Source: Cohnella cholangitidis (GTDB lineage: Bacteria > Bacillota > Bacilli > Paenibacillales > Paenibacillaceae). Taken from it: a stretch of 64,000 nucleotides of DNA. The DNA lies in the NCBI RefSeq assembly GCF_014107495.1, contig NZ_CP041969.1, positions 310,001 through 374,000 of the forward strand, written 5' to 3'. Made by a program: the position numbers and the translations under genes. A model generated the notes under the pieces. It was not told where the DNA came from. It was given only the letters and a program-made list of their open reading frames with translations, and searched no databases. Shown in pieces: positions 34,951 through 43,840 of this stretch; within the stretch, counting starts at the first letter, position 1, and each line of letters begins with the position of its first letter.

Positions 34951-35071
34951 CTAATGGTTACACTTAGCATGCAAAATCCAAACAGATGGTGGCGCCATCT
35001 AAAGTAAATAATCCTGAATTTCGAAAGCCCGCTAAATCAACGATCCCGCATGGATATTAATTGTCGGGTTT

Positions 35072-35218
35072 CGCCTAACGATCTTGTATTCACGACGTCG
35101 ATTCCCCTTAGATAGCTATTATGTTAGGAGAATCGATATATCCGGCCGCTCCAACACCCCCGAAATCTATCTGCCTGACCGAGGGCGAATGCCCCGATGC
35201 ACGAATATGGTGTTTGCT
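35072..35218 (-). repeat. attC-like site S8
   Basis: Palindrome-arm (type ii) unit: TCGATTCCCCTTAGATAGC / ATGTTAGGAGAATCGA. Inner end GTTAGGCGA (triplet GGC); outer end GTTTGCTGA (GCT), ending the frameshifted cassette at 35234. One mismatch against that cassette's start (GGT). Confidence 0.75.
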
Positions 35219-35233
35219 GAAGCAATCATCTCT

Positions 35234-35883
35234 TTAGTAATATTCGGGAGTTATTATTGGTTTGTCTTCATCAAGTATGGATTTTGACCCAATGATGGCT
35301 TTAAACATTTCATTTGTAAGAAACACTGCTCTTAGTTCATTCCCACCATATAGGATATACACCCTTTCATTTGATGATGCTTCCTCCAAAAGTTTGTTAA
35401 CTATTCCGAAAGCTCTTATTGTACTAAGTTCCCAAATATCTTTGTCCAATTCATCTCCACTATATATCTTGTAGGATTTCCCATTTATTTCAACATTATA
35501 GTCCATATTAACTAGATCATCATTTACTTCCGTTATCTGAACGTTTTGGGTTGCTAAAAATGGTTTTAGAGCTTCAATGAACTCACCAACTCCACCTTCT
35601 GCCAATTTTCAGCATCTGAGGTAAAATCTCTTCCGGATTCTTCCCAACCAAAGAGATAACCGGCATTAATTGAGTTTTTCTTTATCTCCTTTTTGCTTTT
35701 AGGATCAACATATTTGTAATAACCCAATTGATCTAATTTATTAATTATCGAGACAATCCCTTTATCTGATCTGATAATATAAGATGATTTTCTAGATTTC
35801 CCTTTAGTCTTTAAGGAATCATCGAGAGCGAGATACAATAGAAATACTACGATTCCCACAATACTTATTATTAGAATCTTCAT
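35234..35883 (-). pseudogene. membrane-anchored protein, cassette gene with a frameshift
   Basis: An N-terminal helix (IISIVGIVVFLLYLAL) and a soluble part up to GWEESGRDFTSDAENW, then a frame change near 35595 leads to GGVGEFIEALKPFLATQNV and on to the end. One base restores a protein of about 215 residues. AAGGAGG precedes the ATG at 35883. Function unknown; sequencing error not excluded. Confidence 0.65.
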
Positions 35884-35914
35884 GTAATTGACCTCCTTCG
35901 CGTTTTTGGTTATT

Positions 35915-36065
35915 TCACCTAACGTTCTTGTATTCACGACGCAGATCTCCCTTAGATAGCTCCTATCTTAGGGAGATCTACGTGTCCGGCTGCTTTCGCC
36001 TCCCGAACCTTCTGTGCCGGACCGAGGGCCGAACTGCCGGATACGTGGATATGGTGTTATAGGAT
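35915..36065 (-). repeat. attC-like site S9
   Basis: Type ii arm: CAGATCTCCCTTAGATAGC / TCTTAGGGAGATCT. Inner end GTTAGGTGA (GGT), outer GTTATAGGA (TAG), ending the DinB cassette. Full-length copy; arm symmetric over 16 bp. Confidence 0.85.
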
Positions 36066-36099
36066 ATATCCGCCTTCTTCGAATATGCATCAACCGTTA

Positions 36100-36603
36100 C
36101 TAAGGTCCATCTATAATTTCTTTTATTTGTTTAATATGCCTTTGTTCATGTAAGTACAGGGATTTAAGCCATTCAATTAATAACATCTCTTTAAAGACTG
36201 GGTGTAGATAATGTCTTCTACTCAGCACTGAAGGGTCTTCTACTGTGTTTAAAAGTTCATGTAACTTCTGTCTTGCATAGTTTAGTTTTTCAATGATCAC
36301 TTGATTTTCTAATAATTCATCAGTTGGTTTAGCAATGTCAGGGGCTTCTAACTTATTACTTCTGTCAACTAGAAATTCTACTGGTTTATTTTCAATAAAT
36401 GAATCTTCTTTGCTCTTTAATCCCTTCCTTATTGCTACGATATATAACTCTTCTGTTTTAATGAGGTGCTGACAAACCTGACTAATACTCCAAGTTTCAA
36501 AGTCTTTCTGTTTGTTTATTTGATCCTCACTCAATCCATCAAGAATTCCGAGTAATTCGATTCTGGTTTCTTCTAATTTTCGATTGATTTCTTGAAGCTC
36601 CAT
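36100..36603 (-). CDS. DinB-family protein (cassette)
   Basis: 167 residues: LEETRIELLGILDGLSEDQIN, SISQVCQHLIKTEELY and SLYLHEQRHIKQIKEI, the four-helix DinB fold with three histidines placed to bind a metal. It is unlike the DinB gene at 26680. The ATG at 36603 has GGGGGAG upstream. Function unknown. Confidence 0.82.
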   Translation of the reverse strand: MELQEINRKLEETRIELLGILDGLSEDQINKQKDFETWSISQVCQHLIKTEELYIVAIRKGLKSKEDSFIENKPVEFLVDRSNKLEAPDIAKPTDELLENQVIIEKLNYARQKLHELLNTVEDPSVLSRRHYLHPVFKEMLLIEWLKSLYLHEQRHIKQIKEIIDGP

Positions 36604-36639
36604 AGAAAACTCCCCCAATCTTTAATTGTTTGCGGGTTT

Positions 36640-36789
36640 CGAAAGAACCGGTCGCGATGCTGTTAGGTGGTGCGGATGTGTCCGGCTGATTCTGCTTCCT
36701 TGCGAATGCCAATGCATCTCCGAATCCACATTTTACTCCTGCTGGACCGAGGGGCAAATGCCCCGATGCGTCAATATGGTGTTATATGA
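36640..36789 (-). repeat. attC-like site S10 (start end missing)
   Basis: Type i arm: GCTGTTAGGTGGTGCGGATG then TGTCCGGCTGATTCTGCTTCC. Outer end GTTATATGA (TAT), ending the 36792 cassette. The inner end before the DinB gene is degenerate (GAAAGAACC). Confidence 0.75.
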
Positions 36790-36791
36790 TG

Positions 36792-37544
36792 TTAATTTTC
36801 GGGGGACTTCTTCGAATACACTATCAAAGCATCCCTAACTATCTTCTTATTAATGCCGCTTGCATTACTTATTCGTTCAACCCATTCTTCCATAGTTTGA
36901 AGTTTACTCTCCATCTGCTTCCCATCTATTGAACTAAAGAAACTGATATAGTTATCGAACTCCCAATGGATTACTTGACTATCAGTAAAAATTCTCCTTT
37001 CAACAAGTGGAGTCCATAAAGTTCGTTGAGTTTTCTCACCTTCAGCGATTAATCTCTCATCCGATATAGGGTTTAAGATATACCTTTGTTTGCTTACTTT
37101 TCCATTCGGTCTTTTGTATGTCACAAAAAGGCTATTCTCCGATGATTCTAATTTTACTTTTGCACCTGGAAAGAAGTTATCTAAAAATTCTTCCGTATAA
37201 TTATCATGATTTTGTTCAATTAATATGGGTTCAATCCATTGATCACCTAAATCACATAAGTACCTGTTACCCTTATCGTTTAACGCAACCACAGCAACGT
37301 GGGATTCAGGAGTTAGTATTGCATAACTATGAAATTTTTCCTGTCTAAATTCATCAATTAACCAAATTGCTAAATCAAAACAATTTCCTGATGTGCCATA
37401 CTGCTCCCTATGTGATTTCATTTGTTCAACTGTACGTTGTTTATAACCCGAAGTTAATTGGGAATACCAGGCTTTCGTTATTGTTTCCATGGGAAAATCA
37501 TCAAACTTCTTCCAAATGCTAAGCACATCCTGAGTAGCCCTCAA
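36792..37544 (-). CDS. arylamine N-acetyltransferase/transglutaminase-like protein (cassette)
   Basis: About 250 residues if it starts at the TTG at 37544, which has AGGGGGG upstream. A plausible Cys-His-Asp triad is in SGNCFDLAIWLI, ESHVAVVAL and YLCDLGDQW, the order of NAT or transglutaminase-fold enzymes. No family is certain and the substrate is unknown. Confidence 0.65.
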   Translation of the reverse strand: MRATQDVLSIWKKFDDFPMETITKAWYSQLTSGYKQRTVEQMKSHREQYGTSGNCFDLAIWLIDEFRQEKFHSYAILTPESHVAVVALNDKGNRYLCDLGDQWIEPILIEQNHDNYTEEFLDNFFPGAKVKLESSENSLFVTYKRPNGKVSKQRYILNPISDERLIAEGEKTQRTLWTPLVERRIFTDSQVIHWEFDNYISFFSSIDGKQMESKLQTMEEWVERISNASGINKKIVRDALIVYSKKSPEN

Positions 37545-37567
37545 ATCTCTTCCCCCCCTAATTAAAT

Positions 37568-37686
37568 TCTTATAACGTTTTGTATTCAAGACGTCCCTCC
37601 ACTTTTAAGGAGCGAAGTGAATGGCCGTATACTTCTGTCCGGACCGAGAGGTGAATGCTCCGAAGCGTGAATATGGGGTTATTTGA
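37568..37686 (-). repeat. attC-like site S11 (short)
   Basis: Inner end GTTATAAGA (TAA), outer GTTATTTGA (TTT). The right arm is present (GGACCGAGAGGTGAATGCTCC), but the left arm is shortened. Full size would be about 190 bp. Confidence 0.75.
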
Positions 37687-37699
37687 AATTGACTTCCCA

Positions 37700-38206
37700 C
37701 TAATTAACTTTCAAAGCATTTTTCATAGCCAATCTTGAATAGCCTTCCTCGAGTTTTAGAATCACGGAATCGTTAAGTTCAATATTTAAATCTACTATGT
37801 TCAAATCATCAGTTGGTAGATATTTTTGAATCCAATGTTCGGTCATAAGAATCTGATCATTAACTGATCCAAGTATGCTTTTGTTGTGTGTTTTAGTGTA
37901 TGTGAGTTTTTCCATTTCAGATATAACGACAGCGATTTCTCGCTCATCGAATTTGTCCGCCTTTAATATGATTTCAAAATTACTTCGAAGTGTTGCTCCG
38001 AAGTCCTTAAAATGCTCCTTCTTTATTCCATAGAGAACTAATTGATATCTTGTTAAGTCATTCATGATTATTAAACAATTCTTCCGTCCAATCTTAAATA
38101 TATTCGCATGCCAGCTATGTAATGGTCTGTATCCAAATTCCGAAAGTGGCGACATTGGAAATCCAGCAAGATCAATTAGTTTCTTTGTACATGCAATACT
38201 CGCCAT
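37700..38206 (-). CDS. DUF6933-like protein (cassette)
   Basis: 168 residues: ACTKKLIDLAGF, then WHANIFKIGRKNCLIIMND, DEREIAVVISEMEKLTYTKTHN. This is the pattern of the small DUF6933 family, function unknown. ATG at 38206 has AAGGG upstream. Confidence 0.7.
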   Translation of the reverse strand: MASIACTKKLIDLAGFPMSPLSEFGYRPLHSWHANIFKIGRKNCLIIMNDLTRYQLVLYGIKKEHFKDFGATLRSNFEIILKADKFDEREIAVVISEMEKLTYTKTHNKSILGSVNDQILMTEHWIQKYLPTDDLNIVDLNIELNDSVILKLEEGYSRLAMKNALKVN

Positions 38207-38241
38207 TGATTTGCCCTTCTTTCTCAAGTTTTAAGTTTATT

Positions 38242-38435
38242 TCACATAACGTTCTTGTATTCACGACGTCCCACCACTTAAGCCCCAAAGGGATAGCCGC
38301 GATGCGGTTAGGTGGTGAGGATGTGTCCGGCTGATTCTACTTCCTCGCTACTGTCATTTGCTTCTCCGAACCCTCATCAAACTCCGACCAGACCGAGGGG
38401 CGAACGCCTCGAAGCGTGAATATGGTGTCATCGGA
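38242..38435 (-). repeat. attC-like site S12
   Basis: Type i arm: CCCACCACTTA / TTAGGTGGTG with AGCCCCAAAGGGA inside; variable segment; GACCGAGGGGCGAACGCCTC. Inner end GTTATGTGA (TGT), outer GTCATCGGA (TCG). Confidence 0.85.
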
Positions 38436-38459
38436 TGTCGACATCTTCATTGAAATATC

Positions 38460-38945
38460 TCACATGTTATTTAATGCGTTTATTTTTGTTGTAAAGCTCT
38501 TCCAGTCACTACTATATCCTATATTCATTCCCCATCCAGCTGACTTTAAGTTATTTCCTAAAAGAATCAATTCATTTATATTATTTTGGTCGAGCTTTGA
38601 GTTTGGAAATCCTGAATATGTTGGAAATTTCGAAAAGATATTATTAAGCTTCCATAAGTCATTTTCTTGAGACTTTGACATTATCCCCAAATCTTTGCCT
38701 GTCACCATTAAGTAATTTATGCTTTCTCTTACATCTTCAATCTTTTCAATTACAGTATTCTCTTCATTCCAATTATTCTTTATTTGATAGTCAATTGAGC
38801 TTTCTAATTGGACCAAATCATTTTGTAGTTCAAAAGATAGATTGGAATATGAGCTTTTTAAGTGGTTTGTCTTCATGACGATGTAAGTAACCATGATTAA
38901 ATTTATTAATATAGAAGGAATAATTATTTTTTTTATGTGTTTCAT
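38460..38945 (-). CDS. membrane-anchored protein of unknown function (cassette)
   Basis: 161 residues with an N-terminal helix (IIIPSILINLIMVTYIV) and a helical, charged outside domain (SSIDYQIKNNWNEENTVIEK). GGAG 5 nt before the ATG. Family unknown. Confidence 0.65.
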   Translation of the reverse strand: MKHIKKIIIPSILINLIMVTYIVMKTNHLKSSYSNLSFELQNDLVQLESSIDYQIKNNWNEENTVIEKIEDVRESINYLMVTGKDLGIMSKSQENDLWKLNNIFSKFPTYSGFPNSKLDQNNINELILLGNNLKSAGWGMNIGYSSDWKSFTTKINALNNM

Positions 38946-39202
38946 TTTGTCTCCTTTTTTATGGTCTTTATACCGGTTTCTGATAACGTTCTTGTACTCA
39001 CTATATCCCACCACCTTAAGGCTCGAAGAGCCAACCGGTTATCTATGCATTCAGAAATAATCTTTTGAATAATTGCGTGGTTGTCATTCTTATTTAAATA
39101 CTGTTCTATTTGATTCCATTCTGCACTATCAAAAAGTATTAAATATAAATACTTACTGCCTCTGCCTCGTAAACTTCTTGCAATAAATTCACCATATGCC
39201 AT
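38942..39202 (-). pseudogene. truncated gene fused to an attC-like piece
   Basis: The frame MAYGEFIARSLRG, SAEWNQIEQYLNKNDNHAII runs to ISECIDN and then translates repeat DNA (RWWDIVSTRTLSETG). Its natural 3' end and half of its own site (S13) are deleted, leaving the fusion. No ribosome site precedes the ATG. Confidence 0.55.
38979..39042 (-). repeat. attC-like site S13 (truncated)
   Basis: CTGATAACGTTCTTGTACTC then CCCACCACCTTAAGGCTCGAAGAGCC, ending abruptly. Inner end GTTATCAGA (TCA) starts the cassette at 38460. The outer half is lost. Confidence 0.8.
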
Positions 39203-39389
39203 ATCAGATAGAGTGGGAATTTTGAAAACTGTAGAGCAATTCAGACATCGCTCGATAGAACTTGGTTCTCATGAACTTTAACCGCCCTTCAAGCTATTGC
39301 GTGTATGCGATCCCTTGAGCTTCTGTGAAATACTCTCTAAATAATGTCCTTTCTAACTTCCCGAAATTGAATAAACACCAACAGTTTAA

Positions 39390-39944
39390 TTATTCGACCT
39401 TCGTTCCATTAGAGTTCTTTAGATTGAATTCAGTAATTAAATCACTAACTTCCTCAAGCACTTGATATTGAATTCCTAAGCTTTTTCCTTCTAACTTATT
39501 TTGATAGTCAAGTACATCAACAATTTGCGAAATATATGAGGTGTACTCCTCTAAGGCTTGAATCCAAACCTCACTGTCTCTATCCATTGTGCGCTCAATT
39601 AATGCATAAGTTACAGCTCTAGATTGATATGGAGTATTGATTGTATTCAGGTTTACAGGAAAGTCGAAGTTTACACCCAAAGGAGTCTCTCCTGTTAACT
39701 GATAGTTATGATAGATAATTCGATCCGCTGAAATCAGTGCTTTGATAAATTCTTCTTTATTCTCTTTATTATTTAGTGCCCTTTCTAGCTCGGATAACAC
39801 TTGTCCTTGTTGGGAAGCAAATTCTTGAACTACCCTTTTCTTGATAGCAATATTCTCTTGATATGTAGACAATAAAAAGTATGCCAGCGTTAAATTTATA
39901 ACGACCGAAAGTGCAAGAATAACTTTCCATGCTCGAGTAGACAT
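39390..39944 (-). CDS. membrane-anchored protein of unknown function (cassette)
   Basis: 184 residues: signal-anchor helix (VILALSVVINLTLAYFLL) then a helical domain (FASQQGQVLSELERALNN, EYTSYISQIVDVLDYQNKL). GGAGG 8 nt before the ATG. A terminator-promoter module lies 200 nt above it. The 187-bp stretch below it (39203-39389) holds only decayed coding scraps. Confidence 0.65.
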   Translation of the reverse strand: MSTRAWKVILALSVVINLTLAYFLLSTYQENIAIKKRVVQEFASQQGQVLSELERALNNKENKEEFIKALISADRIIYHNYQLTGETPLGVNFDFPVNLNTINTPYQSRAVTYALIERTMDRDSEVWIQALEEYTSYISQIVDVLDYQNKLEGKSLGIQYQVLEEVSDLITEFNLKNSNGTKVE

Positions 39945-40146
39945 GACCTTTACCTCCTACTTTTTTTTGATTCATATGATTTCACTAATCGCAATTGAAT
40001 CCATGATAATCGCGAATTAGATGTTGAATTTATGCAATGAAGGATTCAGAAGAAGATTAAGGTAATTCCTTATTATTTGATCATTTATTGTGCTCTTATG
40101 ACGCTCTTTATTAATGCTCTTCAAATATTCCTTTAAACACGCTCTT

Positions 40147-40271
40147 AAATGGTATTATAACCCAGTCTTTCTAATTCTGCTCTTCAATTCTCCTTAATAA
40201 TAATTTCAGTCACCAACACAAAAAGCCGCAGCGCCATGAGGATTTCAAATCCTTTGATTCGCACGCGACTA
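40147..40271 (-). promoter_or_regulatory. terminator-promoter module (copy 3)
   Basis: Minus strand: long hairpin (GTCGCGTGCGAATC ... AGGATTTGAAATCCT ... GCGCTGCGGC) followed by TTTTTG, then GACTGGGTTATAATACCA about 60 nt further. Same sequence as the module at 21.8 kb, so it is a mobile or duplicated control block. It stands before the gene at 39390-39944. Confidence 0.6.
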
Positions 40272-40325
40272 TTTAATTTATTGAGTTTGTATGGTCTTTG
40301 CAATACTCTTCAGCACTCAGAGATT

Positions 40326-40508
40326 TCAGTTAACGTTCTTGTATTCACGACGCGGATCTTCTTGGATAACTCCTATCTAAGGAAGACCGAAGTGTCCGGT
40401 TGATTCCGCTTTCCTGTATCTGCGATACTCCAGTCGAAATCCTCTTCAACTCCGGTCCGGTCCGGCCGAGGGTCGAATGGCCCGAAGCGTGAATATGGTG
40501 CTATAGGA
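40326..40508 (-). repeat. attC-like site S14
   Basis: Type ii arm: CGGATCTTCTTGGATAACTC / CTATCTAAGGAAGACCG. Inner end GTTAACTGA (ACT), outer GCTATAGGA (TAG). The stop codon TAG of the upstream gene lies inside the outer box. Confidence 0.82.
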
Positions 40509-40992
40509 TGTCAGTGGCTTCGAAGGAATACTTCATATTCAACAAAATTGACTTTTTAAATTCATATTGGTATAAGAAATCATAATTTTTCTTTGATATA
40601 TTTATTCCATACTCGGGATTGCTCTTTAGATCAGGTTTATCATAGTTACGATCAACGAATATATTATTCGGTAATCTCCATACATTAGAAGGTATCAAAA
40701 ATAAATCAGGCATTTGTCCTTCTCTAAATACTAATAAAGTCATATAGAGATTATCGTTATTAATATTGAATTTGCTCTTTTGAGCAAACACATATCCGTA
40801 ACCTCTCAGCGCCTTCACTTGAATCTCACAGAATTGACCCCTTCTATCCTTCACAATAAAATCTATACCTCTGTCATCTACTTCTGAAGTAAACACTTCA
40901 AACCCATATGAGGTAAACTCCATCTTTGCAAAGTATTCTGCATATTTACCAATTTGTAAGTGATTCAAAACTGACCAATCCATATTAGGCAT
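40501..40992 (-). CDS. PD-(D/E)XK-type nuclease-like protein, DUF4365-like (cassette)
   Basis: 163 residues. GKYAEYFAKMEFTSYGFEVF, then DDRGIDFIVKDRRGQFCEIQVKALRG: the D-x(n)-E-x-Q/K pattern of restriction-endonuclease-like nucleases (Asp, Glu, Lys). Its stop TAG is within the R'' box of S14. The ATG at 40992 has AGGAG upstream; the longer frame reads into repeat DNA. A defence or repair role is inferred. Confidence 0.72.
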   Translation of the reverse strand: MPNMDWSVLNHLQIGKYAEYFAKMEFTSYGFEVFTSEVDDRGIDFIVKDRRGQFCEIQVKALRGYGYVFAQKSKFNINNDNLYMTLLVFREGQMPDLFLIPSNVWRLPNNIFVDRNYDKPDLKSNPEYGINISKKNYDFLYQYEFKKSILLNMKYSFEATDIL

Positions 40993-41038
40993 TGTAAGAT
41001 GGCTCCTAGGTTTGTAGTATTTAATGGTTTCCGCTGAT

Positions 41039-41171
41039 TTCCTATAAAGTTCCTCGTATTCACGACGTCCAATTCCCTTAAGGTCCGTAGGACCGGCCAC
41101 GACGAGGTTAGGGAGTTGGATGTGTCCGGCTGATTCCTCTTCCCTGCTGCTGCCAACAAGTTGTTAGGTGA
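41039..41171 (-). repeat. attC-like site S15 (outer part shortened)
   Basis: Type i arm: CCAATTCCCTTAAGGTCCGT / AGGACCGG ... GGTTAGGGAGTTGGAT. Inner end CTTTATAGGA (TAG), outer GTTAGGTGA (GGT). The third arm (GGCCGAATGGCC) is deleted. Confidence 0.8.
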
Positions 41172-41215
41172 AGTTGGTGACTTCTTGAATCTACTCTAAT
41201 TTCCTTCCGTGATCG

Positions 41216-42142
41216 CTAGCTACCTTCACGTATAGTGGTTACGCCATCAAAATGTAAAGTCTTCAAGTCATAATCTTTAATCCAAAAGTAAAGTCTTCCA
41301 GTATCATCCCATTCCATGTTAGTACTGTCTTCTGAATCTATTTGAAGAAGGAGCCTCCAACCCTCGCCCTTATATTCACCCTGAACAGAATCATGATATC
41401 CATAAAGTCTATTCATTCCTACATGGAATTCCGAAGTATAGCCCTCTATATATTCTTTCGAGAAATTTTCTTTAAATACTTCCCAGTACTTATCGTAATC
41501 TTCATCACCCCAAGACAACCCTAGCACTTCATTTATCTCAAAAGAATCCGACTCGGGAACACTCCATTCAAGTCGAGGTGTAACTCTCGCACTAAAAAAC
41601 TGCAATTCTTTCGATAGTTTTTTAGGTGGTTGAGTTCTTATTAGATTATTTATTTCTCCGTCGTAAAATAAAACTTTTGAAGTCTTAGGGTTATTCTCAA
41701 AACTGCCATCTTCATACATCGCTTCGGGATAAGTTGTATAAAAGAAATAAATGATTCCTTTAGTTAGAAGATTATCGTCATCTGTCTGAATGTTAGGCAT
41801 TTCTTGCAAATTGATCTGCGCAATAAATGACATCGGGTACTCTTCCCAATACGGCCATTCCATATTTGCAGGCAAATCTGGTTGGCCCCCTAATTTAGTT
41901 TGACCAATTGCTAATTTTTCCTCCGACTCTCTTTCCGTTATTAAACGGATAGATGGCTTGATCATTCTTTGAAATGTTTCTGAATAATCTTCAAGTCCTG
42001 CTTTATGAAACATAGACAAAATTTCTACTTTCGCATCCATTATTGGACTCACCTCTTCATCATCATTATTAATCGCGTATTTCTTACCGCATCCAGATAG
42101 AACCAAAATTAATATAAACAGAAAGAATAGTATATTCTTCAA
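41216..42142 (-). CDS. DUF1963 lipoprotein (cassette)
   Basis: 308 residues. Starts at a TTG with AGGAG 7 nt upstream, giving a lipobox LVLSGC; the rest is DUF1963: IGQTKLGGQPDLPANMEWPY, MSFIAQINLQEMP, GIIYFFYTT, WRLLLQIDSED. DUF1963 (YwqG) proteins are of unknown function. A second, non-lipoprotein member is at 48116. Triplets GGT at both ends of this cassette agree. Confidence 0.85.
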   Translation of the reverse strand: MKNILFFLFILILVLSGCGKKYAINNDDEEVSPIMDAKVEILSMFHKAGLEDYSETFQRMIKPSIRLITERESEEKLAIGQTKLGGQPDLPANMEWPYWEEYPMSFIAQINLQEMPNIQTDDDNLLTKGIIYFFYTTYPEAMYEDGSFENNPKTSKVLFYDGEINNLIRTQPPKKLSKELQFFSARVTPRLEWSVPESDSFEINEVLGLSWGDEDYDKYWEVFKENFSKEYIEGYTSEFHVGMNRLYGYHDSVQGEYKGEGWRLLLQIDSEDSTNMEWDDTGRLYFWIKDYDLKTLHFDGVTTIREGS

Positions 42143-42188
42143 TTTGCTTCTCCTAGTATTTGTTTTGTTATTGTCCCATACAGCAATT

Positions 42189-42343
42189 TCACCTAACGTT
42201 CTTGTACTCACGACGTCCAACTCCCTGAAGTCCAAAGGGCGGCTGCGATGCGGTTAGGGAGTTGGATGTGTCCAGGCGAATCTGCTTCAGATCCGGCTTG
42301 GACCGAGGGGAAAGCCCTGATACGTGAATATGGTGTTATCGGA
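42189..42343 (-). repeat. attC-like site S16
   Basis: Type i arm: CCAACTCCCTGAAGTCCAAAGG / CGGTTAGGGAGTTGGATG. Inner end GTTAGGTGA (GGT), outer GTTATCGGA (TCG). The variable segment is short. Confidence 0.85.
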
Positions 42344-42393
42344 TGTCAGCTACCTCTCGAAATACCCACAATCAATAGTTTAATTATTATTTT

Positions 42394-42771
42394 TTAAAGA
42401 TTGGGCTTAAGCCACAAAACTTCAAACCCTAATTTACTCATAATATCAAGTCCATCAAACTCCATAACACTTTCTCCATTCCACCCATTATCTAACGCGA
42501 AAACAATGAATCTATAAATCTGTTTAGGATGATGTAAATTAAAATTTACGATCCCATCAGTATCTCTTTTCCTTATCGCAACGCCTACTATAAGAGGACT
42601 TCCAGCAATTGCATCTTCCCATGTGATAAATCTATAAATACACGCACTATTTCTCAAATCCTTTAATGATATCTTTAAGGTAATATGGCTTTTATTTTGA
42701 ATATACTTTTGATTAATAACATATGTATATTTTTTACCATCAATAGAAATTTCTCTTGTTTTTTTCTTCAT
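42394..42771 (-). CDS. hypothetical protein (cassette)
   Basis: 125 residues, cytoplasmic, basic start (KKKTREISIDGKKYTYVIN) and a beta-rich middle (HITLKISLKDLRNSACIYRF). Family unknown. Cassette ends agree exactly (TCG/TCG). Confidence 0.6.
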   Translation of the reverse strand: MKKKTREISIDGKKYTYVINQKYIQNKSHITLKISLKDLRNSACIYRFITWEDAIAGSPLIVGVAIRKRDTDGIVNFNLHHPKQIYRFIVFALDNGWNGESVMEFDGLDIMSKLGFEVLWLKPNL

Positions 42772-42855
42772 TAAGATTACACCTATGTTTGATATATTTA
42801 TTAAATTCTCTTTTTGAACACCTTGATAAAGCTCACTCTAATATATTCGCTGATT

Positions 42856-43021
42856 TCCGATAACGTTTTTGTGTTCACTACGTCCCACCACCCTAAGGAA
42901 CTTTAGGTCCGGCCGCGATCCGGTTGGGTTGTGCGAATGTGTTCCGGCAATCACTTCCCCATCTTATCTTCCGGGACCGAGGGGGCTTTAGCCCCCGAAG
43001 TGTGAACATATTGTTATCTGA
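42856..43021 (-). repeat. attC-like site S17
   Basis: Type i arm: CCCACCACCCTAAGG, then AACTTTAGGTCC / GGCCGCGATCCGGTTGGGTTGTG. Inner end GTTATCGGA (TCG), outer GTTATCTGA (TCT). Third arm GGGGGCTTTAGCCCCC is perfectly paired. Confidence 0.85.
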
Positions 43022-43046
43022 TGGGGACGACTTCTTCGAAATACCT

Positions 43047-43646
43047 TCAAATTGCCTTTAGACTGATATTCCATTCTGGTTTGTATAGTCTAATTAGCTC
43101 CTCCTCTAGTTTCATTATTTGGGTTTCATTACTTAGTTCCAAAATAAAGAATCTAATTCTTTCTCTGTTCTGAGTGATTAGGGAATTTAAATGGCAATTA
43201 GTAGACTGTCCATCAATATAACAATTCTTAGGATGGATCTTTCCATACCCTTGATTAATTCTCTTGCCGAATGAGTCTCTGCACCTACCAATGTATTTGA
43301 GATCATTCCCCACAGAATATAAATACAGTCCCATGCTTACTTTAGCTTTTGCATCCTCGATCTTGAAGATCGAGTATGTGGAATCACCGTATTTATTTAG
43401 AAAGTTATTGTAATATCCATTATTATTCTGTTTGAGCTGTATGAGAAATGTCCCCAATTCATAGTCCAAGTATTCTGAGTATTTAGTTTCGATAACATTC
43501 TTAAATTTCAAGTATCTCTTATGCTTAATCGTCTCACTTAGAGTTTTATTATTCTTCATAGAAAATACATCAGTAAAAACACTGTCAAAGAAAACGAGAT
43601 CGACTTCCCGGAAAACAAATTCTTGGTGATTTAATGATAACTTCAA
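43047..43646 (-). CDS. GIY-YIG nuclease domain protein (cassette)
   Basis: 199 residues. The C-terminal half carries GLYLYSVGNDLKYIGRCRDS, the GIY-YIG nuclease core, followed by LEEELIRLYKPEWN. N-terminal 100 residues of unknown nature. Starts at a TTG with GGGGGG upstream. Nuclease activity is inferred from the motif. Triplets TCT at both ends agree. Confidence 0.83.
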   Translation of the reverse strand: MKLSLNHQEFVFREVDLVFFDSVFTDVFSMKNNKTLSETIKHKRYLKFKNVIETKYSEYLDYELGTFLIQLKQNNNGYYNNFLNKYGDSTYSIFKIEDAKAKVSMGLYLYSVGNDLKYIGRCRDSFGKRINQGYGKIHPKNCYIDGQSTNCHLNSLITQNRERIRFFILELSNETQIMKLEEELIRLYKPEWNISLKAI

Positions 43647-43678
43647 AGCGATCCCCCCACCCTATCATTTCGTCCCTT

Positions 43679-43840
43679 TCAGATAACATTCGTGTATTCA
43701 CGACGTCCAGCTCCTTTAAGCCCTTAGGGCGACCGCGATGCGACTAGGGAGTTCGATGTGTCCAGCTGATTCCGCTTCCTGGAAAAACCTCTACCGGAAC
43801 GAGGGCCGATTAGCCCGATGCGTGAATATGGTGTTAACTA
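43679..43840 (-). repeat. attC-like site S18
   Basis: Type i arm: CCAGCTCCTTTAAGCCCTTAGGGC / GACTAGGGAGTTCGATG. Inner end GTTATCTGA (TCT), outer GTTAACTAA (ACT). Confidence 0.82.

Noticed and set aside
38942-39202. Intact small gene
   Set aside because: Its last 25 codons translate a broken attC-like site and there is no ribosome site, so it is listed as a truncated gene.
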